DNA from: a candidate division KSB1 bacterium
GTDB taxonomy: Bacteria; Zhuqueibacterota; Zhuqueibacteria; JANLFK01; Oleimicrobiaceae
Length of the DNA: 64,000 nucleotides
Assembly: GCA_024655945.1 (NCBI GenBank)
Contig: JANLFK010000008.1
Span: 89,718 to 153,717 of the forward strand
Direction: 5' to 3'
Both the position numbers and the translations under genes were made by a program. Below, piece by piece: positions 17,752 to 25,261 of this stretch. The notes under the pieces are model-generated. The model did no database searches. It worked only from the letters and a program-made list of their open reading frames with translations, and was not told the origin of the DNA. Each line of letters begins with the position of its first letter. Position 1 is the first letter of the stretch.

Positions 17752-18447
17752 TCAGAAGCGCATGTTGGCGAACTCCTCGTACAGCGCGAGCACGGCGGGC
17801 AGATATTCCCTGGTCTCGCGCGGCAGCATGCGGTCGTCCCTGCCGCTCTTCACCCACAGCGCCGCCCACTTCTCGCCACCATTGTAGGCAGCCAACCCGC
17901 CGTCTACGTCGTAGTAGTCGATCTGGCTTGCCAGAAAGCGGGCGCCCAGCCGGACGTTGTAGACGGGGTTGAACAGCACCTCCTCCGGCGAGCTCCAGTT
18001 GAGGCCTTCGTAGCTTGCCAGGAACATGCCGGTGGCGGGCATGATCTGCATGAGCCCCATGGCCCCGGCCGGGGAAACGATGTCCGGGTCCCAGGTGCCA
18101 GCAGTTTCGTGGGTGATGGTCGCGCACAACAGATCGACGTCGAGATTGGTGTACTTTAGGGTCATGTTGTAGATCTCGTTGGCGATCTCGTAGCGCTGAC
18201 TCGAGGGCATCTCCGGATTGTACATCTGGATGATGGCCATCACCTTCTGGATGTGGTACTGCCGGATGCTGTCGGCATTGAGCGATGCCCGCAGCTGTTG
18301 CAGCGACTGCTCCAGCTCCCGTACGCGGTGCCTGGGGCCCAGGTCCAGAAGTCGAAAGAGCAGGCCGCCGGTGGCCAGCAGGGCCACGACGATCACTGCA
18401 CCGAGCGCCACGCGCGGACGCCGGTGGTTTGTCCTCCGATTTGCCAT
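17752..18447 (-). CDS. Lytic transglycosylase (SLT domain), membrane-anchored
   Basis: A 231-aa protein. A basic N-terminus and one hydrophobic helix (VALGAVIVVALLATGGLLF) are followed by a short coiled segment (VRELEQSLQQLRASL). Then comes an SLT goose-lysozyme-like domain: ATITHETAGTWDPDIVSPAGAMGLMQIMPAT carries the catalytic Glu, followed by NVRLGARFLASQIDYYD and GGLAAYNGGEK. The start chosen has GGGAG 4 nt upstream. The enzyme cleaves the MurNAc-GlcNAc bond of peptidoglycan, as in cell-wall remodelling. Its transcript apparently has a leader of more than 300 nt containing two repeats. Confidence 0.92.
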   Translation of the reverse strand: MANRRTNHRRPRVALGAVIVVALLATGGLLFRLLDLGPRHRVRELEQSLQQLRASLNADSIRQYHIQKVMAIIQMYNPEMPSSQRYEIANEIYNMTLKYTNLDVDLLCATITHETAGTWDPDIVSPAGAMGLMQIMPATGMFLASYEGLNWSSPEEVLFNPVYNVRLGARFLASQIDYYDVDGGLAAYNGGEKWAALWVKSGRDDRMLPRETREYLPAVLALYEEFANMRF

Positions 18448-18637
18448 TTTACTCCCTCTCACACTTCTCAGCACTTTGCTGCACACGATACACAAAAGGC
18501 AAGTCGCCCGCCGTTAGGCTGGTGGCAGACTTGCCGGTCCTCATCTGCAGAGGTGCTCGCCCCCTACGCGCCCTTTCCGCGAACCTCCTACACCTCATCC
18601 GCCGCAGTCGGCACAAAAAAGAAACCGAGCATTGATG

Positions 18638-18664
18638 TGAACCGGGATTAGGGGGGTTACCGGT
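18638..18664. repeat. 27-bp direct repeat, copy 1
   Basis: The unit runs from TGAACCGGG through ATTAGGGGGG to TTACCGGT and is identical to the copy 75 bp to the right. Its ends are mutually complementary (ACCGG / CCGGT), so on the minus-strand RNA it can form a small hairpin with a C-rich loop. It lies inside the long leader upstream of the transglycosylase gene. Confidence 0.9.
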
Positions 18665-18712
18665 TTCGGAGTATCAAGCTCGGCTTCTTGAATCGTAACC
18701 AAGCCTTGAACT

Positions 18713-18739
18713 TGAACCGGGATTAGGGGGGTTACCGGT
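18713..18739. repeat. 27-bp direct repeat, copy 2
   Basis: Identical to the copy starting at 18638 (75-bp period) and 30 bp from the transglycosylase promoter. No third copy was noticed elsewhere in the window. The remaining leader sequence between 18448 and 18768 shows no convincing coding frame. Confidence 0.9.
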
Positions 18740-18768
18740 ATCAGGGGGTCTGGCTCGATTACGGTGCA

Positions 18769-18797
18769 AATATACAAAACTTGCCCCCGCGTGTCAA
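18769..18797 (-). promoter_or_regulatory. Sigma-70-type promoter for the transglycosylase gene
   Basis: TTGACA (18797-18792), exactly 17 bp, then TATATT (18774-18769) on the minus strand: a near-perfect consensus. The predicted start, near 18762, leaves a leader of about 315 nt before the ATG at 18447. The -35 box begins only about 35 bp past the stop codon of the preceding gene. Confidence 0.8.
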
Positions 18798-18831
18798 GTG
18801 TTTTTTTGTGCGCGCTGATTTTTTTGCGGCC

Positions 18832-20040
18832 TTATTCCAGGAGGATGGCCGCAAGGCTGCGGAACTGCGCCGGAGAGATCTCCTCCCTGGCCAACCGCCT
18901 CACGTCGCGCATCTTTACGGCGATTTGCAGGCGCGTAGCCTGTGGGGCGCCATAGGTGCCGACCTCCAGGAGCACGACGACAGATTCGCCCTCCGGAACG
19001 GAGCGCAGCGCCGGACAATAGCGTCCGAGGAGGTCAACCACCTCATTGGCCAAGCTACGCAATTGCTGCTCGCGGGATTCCTTCTCCTTCCGGCCGGCCT
19101 CGGCCTTCTTCGTGCCACTCTTGGGCTTGGCGGGTTCGGCCGGTGGGCCGGCGCTCGTGTCCTGCGCCACAGTGTCGGCTCGAAGAAGTGCCAGGAGATA
19201 GCCGTCCATGGCCTCCCGGTAGCTCTTCATGGCCTGTTCGTAGGACTCCCCAAGGGGGAGCAAGGTATTGGGGCCGGAACCAGGGGGCAGGCGCGAGCCG
19301 CAGACCAGCACCACGCCCAAGTGGGGCACGCGCAGGGCACGCGTCGATTCACCGAAGGGAATGCCACCCAAGGAAGTGCGCAGATGGGTATCCAGGATGT
19401 CGGCCATAATGGCCAGCTCCGACTCTGCGGCTTCCCCGCCCTTCTCCTCGGTGAAGCGAACGGCGCGCTGCAGCGCCACTAACGGCGCGGTCCCTTTGCG
19501 CAAATTCAGGATGTCCGCGAAGCGCGCCGCGGCGACCAGGCGACGGGTCATGTCCCTCGCCCCTTTTGGAAAGGTGACGCCCACGGGCTGAAAGTCGACC
19601 ACCACCGTCACCAGGTGCTCGGGCTGGAGGCCAGTTATGGCCCCGGCCCATCGGGAAAAGAATACCAGCAGCGCCGACTTCACCGAGTCCACTGCGGCGT
19701 GCGCAGTTGCAGGTCGGAACCGCTGCGTGACCTGGTAGTAAAGAGCAGGAAGGTCGGGGTACATTTTGCTCCATCTGGTCGCAGTGTCGGGCTCTACAGC
19801 ATAGGTAAGCAGCGTGTAAGGGACGCTGAAGAGAACGCCGTGGCCTTCGAGCCTTACCCCTCTGGTCTGGGTGCGCCCGGAAGGCGCTTCGCCCAGCACG
19901 AGACGGTCAAGTATCCGCTCCATGGTCCTGAGGTCGGTAGTGGCCGCGCTTTGGGCGGTGCACGCAGACGGCACTAGCACCAGCCCGACTGCGCCCCAGC
20001 CCACAACAATGACGGCGCAAAGCCACAGCAATTGCTTCAT
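18832..20040 (-). CDS. Conserved-style hypothetical exported protein (402 aa)
   Basis: A signal peptide (MKQLLWLCAVIVVGWGAVGLVLVPSACTAQ; the Cys may be incidental) is preceded by AGGAGGTAGGAG directly before the ATG. The mature protein has no family I recognise. Visible parts: a beta-rich region (GVRLEGHGVLFSVPYTLLTYAVEPD), a helical middle, and a low-complexity linker rich in Pro, Lys, Glu and Gly (GPPAEPAKPKSGTKKAEAGRKEKE). A C-terminal part contains a strand VVVLLEVGTYGAPQATRLQIAVK. It is the last gene of the sigma/anti-sigma/barrel operon, so it may be part of the same envelope-stress response, but no role can be read from the sequence. Confidence 0.7.
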   Translation of the reverse strand: MKQLLWLCAVIVVGWGAVGLVLVPSACTAQSAATTDLRTMERILDRLVLGEAPSGRTQTRGVRLEGHGVLFSVPYTLLTYAVEPDTATRWSKMYPDLPALYYQVTQRFRPATAHAAVDSVKSALLVFFSRWAGAITGLQPEHLVTVVVDFQPVGVTFPKGARDMTRRLVAAARFADILNLRKGTAPLVALQRAVRFTEEKGGEAAESELAIMADILDTHLRTSLGGIPFGESTRALRVPHLGVVLVCGSRLPPGSGPNTLLPLGESYEQAMKSYREAMDGYLLALLRADTVAQDTSAGPPAEPAKPKSGTKKAEAGRKEKESREQQLRSLANEVVDLLGRYCPALRSVPEGESVVVLLEVGTYGAPQATRLQIAVKMRDVRRLAREEISPAQFRSLAAILLE

Positions 20041-20102
20041 CTCCTACCTCCTCATGCTCAACTTGCCCTTCTTACGAACGGAGGGTCCTTTCCCCGCACC
20101 TC

Positions 20103-21395
20103 TCACATGCGAATTATTATCCCTTGCGTTTCGAAACGGGGGTTGACGATCGTGCTGTACACGGAGCCAAAAGTGTAGCTTATGCCAAAGGAGACAAAGT
20201 AGTTGTAGGAGGTCTCCAACAGGCGTTGGCGGAGCAGCACCTCTTCCAGCGAGGCACCGCGGCGGGGCAGCGACAGCTGGTCACGCAGGAAGGTCACGTA
20301 GCCGCCAGTGGTCAGCCGCAAGCCCTTGAAGACTCGTACCTCCAGCGAGCCGTAGAGCTCCACGTGATACTTCTTGGCGTCGTGCAAGTAGTTGGCCGCC
20401 TCGAGGCTGGTGGTCACCGATCCCCACGGGCGTTTGATCACGTAAGAAGCGGTCAGGCTCTGATCAAAAAGGTTCTCCACCGTCTTGAAGAAGATGGTCT
20501 CTTCGTGGTACCGGCAGTTCTGTGCGCCGAGGGCGTATTGGAACGTCAGCTGGCGCTGCGTGGATTGGCTGTAGGGGAAGATGTCGAACTCGAAGGCCGG
20601 TGCCACCCGCACCCCGAGATCGACGTTGTCATAGGTTGACCACCAGGCCGAGGCGCGGCCACCCACCGACCAGTGGTCGTTGATGCTGCGCACGACCATT
20701 GCCTTTGCTCCGCCGCCACGCCGGATATTGACCACGGCGTAGGCGTCGCCGATCTCGTAGCGGCTCTCGGAGTAGTAGTCACTTACCGAAAGCCGGATCT
20801 TCCACGTTTCGGTGGTGCGATTGGCCGAGGCCCTGGTGGAGAGGTAGTAGTCCTTGTAAGAATTCTCCCCGCTGCCAGAACCCGTCAGGTGGATGCTAAA
20901 CGTCCAATAGTTCCAGGGGTCGACCACCTTCTTGGCAGCAGTGTCCGGTGGGGCGGTGTAGGAGACACCCAGCCTATCGAACGTCTCTGTGTGCACGAGG
21001 TATGGGACGAGGCCGATTGCCATGTAGCGCACCAGGCCACGGCGAATCTCATCTTCGGTGGCCCGATGGCTGGCCACATAGCGCAGGGTGTCCTCTCGTC
21101 CGGCAAAGGCACGGAGTCCAATGAAATTCAGCGTGAACTCCACGCCCCCACTGCCCGTCTCCTGGGAAGTGATGAGCACGTGCACATCGGCATCTTTGCG
21201 GTCACGCACGTGGTTGACGTAGCGCAACTCGGTGCGGAAAAAATCAAAGTCGCAGAAGTAGTCGGGACAATCGATGAACACGTTGATTGTGGCCGGTTGC
21301 TGCTCCTGAGCAAGGGAACAGTGCGCGGCCACGACCGTGGCGAGCACAGCAGTAGCCCACAGCAACAAGAATCCGGTCCGTTTTGCCTTAGCCAC
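20103..21395 (-). CDS. Exported protein with C-terminal beta-barrel, in ECF operon
   Basis: The 430-aa product starts at GTG with GGAGG 6 nt upstream and has a signal peptide (LLLWATAVLATVVAAHCSLAQ). The N-terminal domain (ATINVFIDCPDYFCDFDFFRTELRYVNHVRDRKDADVHVLIT) has a pattern seen in unnamed Bacteroidota/FCB proteins that precede a DUF481-like barrel. The second half is strand-rich (WKIRLSVSDYYSESRYEIG, WSVGGRASAWWSTYDNVDLGVRVAP, YNYFVSFGISYTFG), consistent with an outer-membrane barrel. It lies between the anti-sigma gene and the 402-aa protein gene. The likely role is an envelope component under ECF control. Confidence 0.7.
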   Translation of the reverse strand: MAKAKRTGFLLLWATAVLATVVAAHCSLAQEQQPATINVFIDCPDYFCDFDFFRTELRYVNHVRDRKDADVHVLITSQETGSGGVEFTLNFIGLRAFAGREDTLRYVASHRATEDEIRRGLVRYMAIGLVPYLVHTETFDRLGVSYTAPPDTAAKKVVDPWNYWTFSIHLTGSGSGENSYKDYYLSTRASANRTTETWKIRLSVSDYYSESRYEIGDAYAVVNIRRGGGAKAMVVRSINDHWSVGGRASAWWSTYDNVDLGVRVAPAFEFDIFPYSQSTQRQLTFQYALGAQNCRYHEETIFFKTVENLFDQSLTASYVIKRPWGSVTTSLEAANYLHDAKKYHVELYGSLEVRVFKGLRLTTGGYVTFLRDQLSLPRRGASLEEVLLRQRLLETSYNYFVSFGISYTFGSVYSTIVNPRFETQGIIIRM

Positions 21396-21443
21396 AGGTC
21401 GCCTCCTTGGTCTTTTGCCATCGAGCCATGCAGCGCACTTTCC

Positions 21444-22100
21444 TTAGTCCCGCAACCTCTGCTCATAGGCAGCGAAGCGCGCGAGCTCTTCGAGGAAGCG
21501 ATCTGTGCGCTCCAGCCGCGTGAGGGTGCGCATGTGCAGTTCTTCCAGCCCACGCCCCACCAGGCCGAGGTCAGCCTGGCGCTGCATCGCAACCTCCCGG
21601 GCGAACTCTTGGAGGGCCCGGGCAAAGTCCAGGCGCTGCCGCTGTTCGCTGGACTGCACCATCTCCTGAACCATGGCGAGAGTGGCCTTTTGCAGGGCAA
21701 GAACCTCTTCGCGGCTGATTGCCGGGGCCGGACGTCGCCACAGGCTGGCGCTGAACTCGAAGCCGCCGCCTTTGTACGAGACAGAGGTGTTGCTGACCGC
21801 AAGCCCTACCAGGAGCGCTGCCAGGGCAAAGCTCACGGCCAAGCCCGCACGTTGCCAGCGGCGCAACGCGCTCCAGGCCTGCGGGAGTAGGGGTTGTCGT
21901 GCAGCGACAAAAGTGAGGCGCAGGCCCGGATCTTGGTCAGGCCAGGCGACCAGCACCTTCTTGGTGGCCCGAAGCTTCTGCAATTCCGTCCGGCACGCAG
22001 CGCAAGCCTGGAAGTGCTCTTCCAGACGTCGCGAGAGGTCTTCTTCTATCTCGTCGTACAGGTAGTCTGCAATGTGCTGTTGACACTCCTCACATTTCAT
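21444..22100 (-). CDS. Anti-sigma factor with zinc-finger (zf-HC2) domain
   Basis: A 218-aa protein. The N-terminal MKCEECQQHIADYLYDEIEEDLSRRLEEHFQACAACRTEL has the HxxxCxxC arrangement (HFQACAAC) of ZAS/zf-HC2 anti-sigma domains. One membrane helix (LAVSFALAALLVGLAVS, about residues 88-104) follows, then a periplasmic coiled-coil-like tail. The start is the ATG that overlaps the end of the sigma-factor gene by 11 nt. It would hold the co-encoded ECF sigma factor at the inner membrane until a signal releases it. Confidence 0.9.
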   Translation of the reverse strand: MKCEECQQHIADYLYDEIEEDLSRRLEEHFQACAACRTELQKLRATKKVLVAWPDQDPGLRLTFVAARQPLLPQAWSALRRWQRAGLAVSFALAALLVGLAVSNTSVSYKGGGFEFSASLWRRPAPAISREEVLALQKATLAMVQEMVQSSEQRQRLDFARALQEFAREVAMQRQADLGLVGRGLEELHMRTLTRLERTDRFLEELARFAAYEQRLRD

Positions 22101-22686
22101 GGTCCAACACCTCCTGGGCGACACCCCATTCCTCCAATATCCGGCGCAGCGCCACCAGACCGTGGTACAGGCGCGACTTGACCGTGTTGACCGGCTGCGC
22201 CAGCACGTCGGCGATCTCGCGGAACTTTAGTCCCTGGTACTGCTTCATGATGATGACCACCCGCTGTTCTTCGGGCAGGGAGAGGACGGCCCGCTTCAAC
22301 ACTGCCGCCAAATAGCTGTTATGGGCCACGCAGTCAGGTCGGTTTTCGGGAAGGTCTGACAGCTCCGAGGGCAAGGAATGGCCTTCCTCTGTCGCGCAAT
22401 GCTCACCGTCCAAGGACAACAAAGGCCGCCTCCTCTTGAGCTCGTCTCGACTGAGGTTGAGCGCGATCTGGTGTAGCCAGGTAGAAAAACATGCCGTATT
22501 CTTCAGCCGGCGCAGTCCGGTGTACGCACGAATGAACGTTTGCTGGGTCACCTCTTTGGCTGCTTCGGCGGTGCCCACATAGCGGAAGACAAAGTTGTAG
22601 ATCGGCTTTTCCCAGCGCCACACCAGCGTGTTGAAAGCGGCCACGTCGCCGGCAAGGAACCGTTCGATCAATGCCTGGTCATCCAT
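22090..22686 (-). CDS. ECF-family RNA polymerase sigma factor
   Basis: A 198-aa protein with region 2 (ALIERFLAGDVAAFNTLVWRWEKPIYNFVFRYVGTAEAAKEVTQQTFIRAYTGL, then NTACFSTWLHQIALNLSRDELKRR). An unconserved acidic linker leads to region 4 (LPEEQRVVIIMKQYQGLKFREIADVLAQPVNTVKSRLYHGLVALRRIL), giving a complete sigma-E-like protein. It is first in an operon with its anti-sigma factor, a barrel protein and an unknown exported protein. An AAC-N17-CGTC element upstream is a candidate autoregulated promoter. Confidence 0.95.
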   Translation of the reverse strand: MDDQALIERFLAGDVAAFNTLVWRWEKPIYNFVFRYVGTAEAAKEVTQQTFIRAYTGLRRLKNTACFSTWLHQIALNLSRDELKRRRPLLSLDGEHCATEEGHSLPSELSDLPENRPDCVAHNSYLAAVLKRAVLSLPEEQRVVIIMKQYQGLKFREIADVLAQPVNTVKSRLYHGLVALRRILEEWGVAQEVLDHEM

Positions 22687-22720
22687 AATTCCTCGTCAAC
22701 CGATGGGGCGGCTACCGTTC

Positions 22721-22748
22721 CTAAGACGGCGAACATCGGCAAAAAGTT
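22721..22748 (-). promoter_or_regulatory. Candidate ECF-type promoter upstream of the sigma factor
   Basis: The minus strand reads CAACTT (-35-like, 22749-22744), then CGTCTTAG (-10-like, 22728-22721), with 17 bp between AAC and CGT. The AAC...CGT pair and spacing are typical of ECF sigma promoters, and the leader to the ATG would be about 30 nt. Autoregulation is common for such operons. The match is short, so this is tentative. Confidence 0.4.
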
Positions 22749-22808
22749 GTCGGCGACCGGCCCACGAAAGCCGTTATCTTGGCTCCCTGCACAGAGCCGG
22801 ACGGGAAG

Positions 22809-24095
22809 TTAACCGATGATGGTCCCGGGCAGGATGATGGCGTTCTTGGGCACGATGAGGATGCCGTCGCGAATGACAAAGTTGTCGGCTTTGACAAAGC
22901 CCTCGCGATGGCGATTCAGGATCTGCACGTTGGCGCCGATGCGCGCGTTCTTGTCGATGATCGCCCGCTCGATGAGGCAATTGTGGCCAATGCCAATCTC
23001 CGGGATGCCCTGCGCAGCCGCTGCCTGCCGCTCCTGGTCGGTCTCGTAGTAGTCGGCGCCCATGATGATTGATCCGTAGATGCGCGTGCCGGAGCGCACG
23101 ATGGAGCGGATGCCGAGAATGGAGTCCTTGATCTCGCATTGCTCCACGATGGAGCCGTCGGCGAGGATGGTGCGCTCGATGAGGCTGGAGGTGATTTTCG
23201 CCCCGGGCAGATAGCGTGGGCGCGTGAAGATGGGGGCGCGCTGGGTGTAGAAGTTGAACTTGGGCACCGGGCGGGTCAGGTCAATCATCGCCTCGTAGAA
23301 GGAGCTGATGGTACCGATGTCCTCCCAATAACCATCGAAAAGGTAGGCGTAGACTCTGCGTGTCTTGATGGCATAGGGGATGATCCCCTTGCCAAAGTCT
23401 TCCTCCCTGCTTTCGTTGAGGATGTCGAAGAGGGTCTGGCGTTCAAACACGTAGATGCCCATGGAGGCAATCAGTTCGCGGCCGTTGCTTTGCACACCAA
23501 AGTTGCGCAGTACCTCGGCTAGCACACGCAGCGACTCCACCTCTGCCGGGTCATTGGGTTTCTCGACAAACTTGATGATGCGGCCGCGGGTGTTCGTCTT
23601 GAGAATGCCGTAGCGGTGAGCCACCTCGCGGGAGACGGGAATGGCGCTGACGGTGACCTCCGCCTTGCTGCGCACGTGCCAGTCGATGAGCTTGCGGAAG
23701 TCCATGGAGTAAAGGTGGTCGCCAGCCAAAATCAGGAAGCGCTCGTTGCTGGGTGCGTCGAAGTATTGCAGGTTGCGGCGCACCGCGTCGGCAGTGCCCT
23801 GGTACCAGGCGGCGCTTTCCGGCGTCTGTTGCGCCGCTAAGATCTGCACGAACCCGCCGCGGAAGGGATCGAAGTGGTAGGTGGCTGCCACGTGCTGATT
23901 GAGGGAGCGCGACATGTACTGCGTTAGCACGAAGATGCGATTCACTTCCGAGTGGAGGCAGTTGCTGATAGGGATGTCGATGAGGCGGAACTTGCCGGCG
24001 ATGGGCACTGCAGGCTTGGCTCGCTTGGCGGTGAGCGGCCACAACCTCTCGCCGGCTCCCCCGGCCATGATGATCGCGGCCACGTTTCTGGTCAT
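22809..24095 (-). CDS. glgC: Glucose-1-phosphate adenylyltransferase
   Basis: A full-length 428-aa protein: an N-terminal nucleotidyltransferase with IIMAGGAGERLWPLTAKRAKPAVPIAGKFRLIDIPISNCLHS, a NQHVAATYHFDPFRGGFVQILAAQQT substrate region and ILAGDHLYSMDFR. A C-terminal left-handed beta-helix follows (repeats such as SLIERTILADGSIVEQCEIKDSILGIRSIV). It makes ADP-glucose from ATP and glucose-1-phosphate, the committed step of bacterial glycogen synthesis. No glgA or glgB is in the window. The gene stands alone between the ECF operon and the ATPase/TOPRIM pair. Confidence 0.96.
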   Translation of the reverse strand: MTRNVAAIIMAGGAGERLWPLTAKRAKPAVPIAGKFRLIDIPISNCLHSEVNRIFVLTQYMSRSLNQHVAATYHFDPFRGGFVQILAAQQTPESAAWYQGTADAVRRNLQYFDAPSNERFLILAGDHLYSMDFRKLIDWHVRSKAEVTVSAIPVSREVAHRYGILKTNTRGRIIKFVEKPNDPAEVESLRVLAEVLRNFGVQSNGRELIASMGIYVFERQTLFDILNESREEDFGKGIIPYAIKTRRVYAYLFDGYWEDIGTISSFYEAMIDLTRPVPKFNFYTQRAPIFTRPRYLPGAKITSSLIERTILADGSIVEQCEIKDSILGIRSIVRSGTRIYGSIIMGADYYETDQERQAAAAQGIPEIGIGHNCLIERAIIDKNARIGANVQILNRHREGFVKADNFVIRDGILIVPKNAIILPGTIIG

Positions 24096-24661
24096 GTGAG
24101 ACTCCCGTTTCTACCTGTGCCTAAGACTAAGTAATGATCTCATGGCATGGCGGAGCGGTGCAAGTGCGCCCGACCGGAAGACTGCTTGTTGTGGCCGGTG
24201 AACCTCCAGAGTATCGTGCACTCTGTCTAGGTTCCGTGCGACGTCCGAGCGCAGGCTGCCGCATCTGCCCCGCGCAGAGTGCCTGGTCCCATTCGCGGAA
24301 GAGGCGGTGCTTGACGAGACCGCGCCCACGCCCCTTTCCCCCGTTTCCGGTACCAGTCTCGGCACGGACAAATGGCAGAAGCAGCTCACGCTGGTACCAG
24401 TCTGCAAGGGCGCAGCGGGAGTCAGGGACCTGAGAGTGCATCCGCCGGCGCTTGGCCCACGTGGGAAGGCCTCCCGCAGTGCACAGGAGGGAGACGCTGG
24501 GAGCTGGCCAGCTGGCATGGCACCCGCCACCATTGAGGTGCCCTCCGTGGGTGCGTGGTGGACCTGCCGATGTGCCGCCTCGCCCACGCCGAGGTGAGGA
24601 ACCTGAGGACGCGGACCACATGCCCGCAGAGTGGGAAAGCAGTCCTTTTTCTCTCCAGTGA
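24096..24661. other. 566-bp region without a recognisable gene
   Basis: Open frames exist on both strands because of the high GC content, but their translations are Arg/Pro/Ser/Gly-rich with no domain. An 11-bp sequence (GGTACCAGTCT) occurs twice, 44 bp apart (24349 and 24393). The region lies between the broken TOPRIM gene and glgC and may be decayed sequence. Confidence 0.6.
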
Positions 24662-25261
24662 TCATCGTCTTGCCTGGACGAGTTGTTCGACACAGCGGAT
24701 GGCGCGGTGCAGGCTTTCGGAATGATGGCGTGCCACCTCCGGACGCCAGTGTCTTGAAGCGAATTCAATGAGTCGGGACGCCTAGGCTGGTCCTTCGCGC
24801 CGGCCACTTCCCGGACGCGGCACCATGTCATCCCGGATCTCTCGACGACGAGAAGCACGCGCCAAGTTGATCATTACCGCCTTCGGATCCTCCTCGGTCT
24901 CAGGACAAACAGGAACCTTCTTGCGCTCAATTCCCAAGAAACTGGCCAGCTTCTCCGCGTCGGCAAGCAACCAAGCCTCAACGGCACGTACAGCCACGCG
25001 AAAACACAGAAACCTGGCTCTGTTTGGCAGCCACTCTTTGCACAGGAGCGGCGCACATGGGAAATCGCGATCAAGGTCCACGAGCACAATCCACGGGGTC
25101 CGTCGCGCGGCGATGTTGAAGCCCTTGATACTGTCGCGCAGGTAGCGCTTGCCATTCTTGCCGTAGACGTGGCCTAACGTTCCACCGGCGCAGTCAACGA
25201 GGCGGCGTACCACTGCCTCATCCACGATGCCCTCTACGGCGGCGTCGATGTACATCCTCAC
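24662..25261 (-). pseudogene. TOPRIM/DUF4276-like nuclease partner, interrupted by an amber codon
   Basis: The first 159 codons form a TOPRIM-like domain: acidic residue and Gly in AAVEGIVDEAVV (Glu10), IVLVDLDRDFP (Asp62, Asp64) and VEAWLLADAEKLASFLG, then IRDDMVPRPGSGRREGPA. A TAG (24784-24782) then stops translation. The same frame continues with 39 codons that read as a natural ending (ASRLIEFASRHWRPEVARHHSE...) and close with TGA. In my recollection, DUF4276-like proteins have an aromatic residue here followed by ASRLIEF, so this looks like a single nonsense change. It starts at GTG, overlapping the ATPase stop by 4 nt. The shortened 159-aa protein keeps all the acidic residues and could still work. 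Confidence 0.75.

Noticed and set aside
18595..18777. A 60-codon minus-strand frame with a repeated PVTPLIPV peptide
   Set aside because: The peptide repeat is produced by the 27-bp DNA repeat, the frame begins within a few bases of the promoter's predicted start, and it has no ribosome site.
24111..24858. Two overlapping minus-strand open frames between glgC and the TOPRIM gene
   Set aside because: They are Arg/Ser/Gly/Pro-rich with no domain. Part of one overlaps the real tail of the TOPRIM gene in another frame.
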